A stretch of DNA of 7,387 nt from Firmicutes bacterium UBA6132 (GTDB lineage: Bacteria > Bacillota_A > Clostridia > Tissierellales > Sedimentibacteraceae). This document shows, in pieces, positions 6,513-7,387 of this stretch. A model generated the notes under the pieces. It was not told the origin of the DNA. It was given only the letters and a program-made list of their open reading frames with translations, and did no database searches. Numbering within the stretch: the stretch's first letter is position 1; each line of letters begins with the position of its first letter. The stretch spans positions 1 through 7,387 of the forward strand of contig DIVM01000125.1 of the NCBI GenBank assembly GCA_002435835.1. The letters are read 5' to 3'. The position numbers and the translations under genes are program-made.

Positions 6513-7298
6513 ATGTCATTACTCTCAGACTTCTGCAACGAAACCGAAGCACTACTTTTAAGCTCTTTCATCAACCAACAACCCAACAACCCAGATTCCA
6601 TCCAAACCCTCAGAAATCATTTCATCAATCTCTTCCTGAAAAGATTCCCCCCCTCTACAATCCAGATCGGCTCCGGAATCATCATCGATCATTTCGGAGC
6701 CCAATCCAGCCGCCAAAACCTGATCCTATACCTCAACGACTTCCCCATCTTTCCAACCACATCAGGATCCAAAATATACCCTATGGAAAGCGTGATCGCA
6801 ACAATAGAAATTCTCCCACCATCCACCACTCGTAAGGGCATAGCATTCACGCACTTGTAATGCTTTGCCCAGCTTACCCAATCCTTCTCCAACAGCGCAT
6901 CCGTAAAAAACTTGAAAACCGGAAAGCACAGAATCCTTGCCAATAACTCCTTAGATTACATGGAATTGTCGTTAAGAATAAAACCAAAAACATTTCTGTT
7001 TTCTTTCCAATCTCCTGTCGATCACCAATATATTCACGCACAATATGACCTAATTAAACAAGAAACTAATTCTGTTGTCCCCGATGGAATCTGTTTTTTA
7101 GGAAAAAATGGTTTATATGCAAAATACAATCCTGAATCGAGATCAACCAATTTTTATCATGAGGAACCATTTACTAGATTTTTCCAACATCTACTTCAAA
7201 TAATTGTAGGTGAAATAAACTCAAATAATCTGAAACAACAATCAAATTCGTCCATTGTTTACGATCTCAGCGGCTACTTGATGTCATACCAAACTTAG
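6513..7298 (+). pseudogene. DUF6602-type (nuclease-like) gene broken by a palindrome insertion
   Basis: Residues 1-100 match the N-terminal half of the DUF6602 family: IGSGIIIDHFGAQS (52-65), Q-N-L-I-L-Y (68-73), then P-M-E-S-V-I-A-T-IE (90-99), which should run into the EVKS motif. Instead 20 unrelated codons follow, including a TAA at 6858-6860. The same frame then resumes with LTQSFSNSASVKNLK and a plausible DUF6602 C-terminal half ending at TAG 7296-7298. Because the frame is kept, the extra DNA is a multiple of three, a net gain of about 50 nt if the family's usual spacing applies. The family is predicted to have a PD-(D/E)XK-like core; here the expected Asp is N69 and the Lys is lost, so the product would be inactive even if read through. 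ATG at 6513 has GGAG 6 nt upstream. ATG 6912 could start a C-terminal fragment but has no clear ribosome-binding site. Confidence 0.7.
6813..6871. repeat. Palindromic element inserted in coding sequence
   Basis: GGGCATAGCATT (6836-6847) pairs with AATGCTTTGCCC (6859-6870), 11 of 12 bases, around an 11-nt loop. A C-rich lead-in ending in TAAGGG (6833-6838) precedes it, as in the two intergenic copies. The TAA stop at 6858-6860 straddles the loop and the right arm. The outer limits are estimated from where the DUF6602 match stops (after 6812) and resumes (about 6873). No target-site duplication could be recognised. Confidence 0.6.
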
Positions 7299-7387
7299 TC
7301 TTTGGTTTTAGTTGATTTCGAATAAATTAATGCCATAATTTACAAACGTTGAAAAACAATTGGTGTCAAGGCAAGATAGAAATGTCC
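7299..7387. other. Right flank, nothing assigned
   Basis: These 89 bases after the pseudogene are AT-rich with no reading frame of note. TTGGTGTCAA at 7360-7369 is identical to 1355-1364 in the first palindromic element, so another repeat copy may begin here and be cut by the window edge. Confidence 0.4.

Noticed and set aside
6689..6943. 84-codon minus-strand frame
   Set aside because: It runs antisense to the DUF6602 remnant, whose plus-strand reading matches a family on both sides of the insertion.
1355..7369. Shared 10-mer TTGGTGTCAA at 1355-1364 and 7360-7369
   Set aside because: The identity does not extend clearly beyond ten bases and the right copy is near the window edge, so it is mentioned only as a possible partial repeat.
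1..7387. CRISPR array, tRNA, rRNA or insertion sequence with transposase
   Set aside because: No regularly spaced repeats, no tRNA cloverleaf arms such as GGTTCGA with matching stems, no rRNA-like blocks and no transposase reading frame were seen.

Overview
The window is AT-rich bacterial DNA that looks like an accessory, defence-island type region. The best guess for the host is a low-GC cyanobacterium. The argument rests on small palindromic repeats ending in AGCATT/AATGCT plus GGG/CCC or GGCGAAGC-type arms, and on GTGGGTT...AACCCAC stem-loops, both of which recall cyanobacterial intergenic repeats. This is inferred from repeat style and memory, not from a phylogenetic marker; no rRNA, tRNA or housekeeping gene is present.

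Layout, left to right: (1) positions 1-231 are AT-rich and carry no complete gene. (2) 232-1248 (+) encodes a DUF3800 protein, with a predicted RNase H-like fold. (3) 1249-1465 is a convergent intergenic gap holding a roughly 100-bp palindromic element. (4) Three genes follow on the minus strand. In transcription order these are an unrecognised 166-aa protein (5947-5447), a 679-aa sacsin-like GHKL ATPase fused to a C-terminal DUF3883 domain with PD-(D/E)XK-like residues (5152-3113), and a 540-aa helical protein carrying a domain like the C-terminal domain of RNA polymerase alpha (3088-1466). The last two are 24 nt apart, use near-identical ribosome-binding sequences and are very probably one operon. 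A 294-nt gap separates the first gene from the ATPase gene. (5) 5948-6512 is a gene-free stretch with promoter candidates, a 10-bp direct repeat and several strong hairpins. (6) 6513-7298 (+) is a broken DUF6602-type gene. It has an in-frame stop that lies inside a small palindromic insertion placed exactly at the putative nuclease motif.

Working model (inference): the GHKL-DUF3883 protein and its alpha-CTD-like partner, perhaps with the 166-aa protein, form an uncharacterised conflict or anti-phage module in which an Hsp90/MutL-type ATPase controls a nuclease-like domain. The DUF3800 gene and the DUF6602 remnant fit an island where nuclease-like accessory genes collect and decay. The most concrete sequence-level observation is that one related palindrome family occurs at three places, twice between genes and once inside the DUF6602 reading frame.
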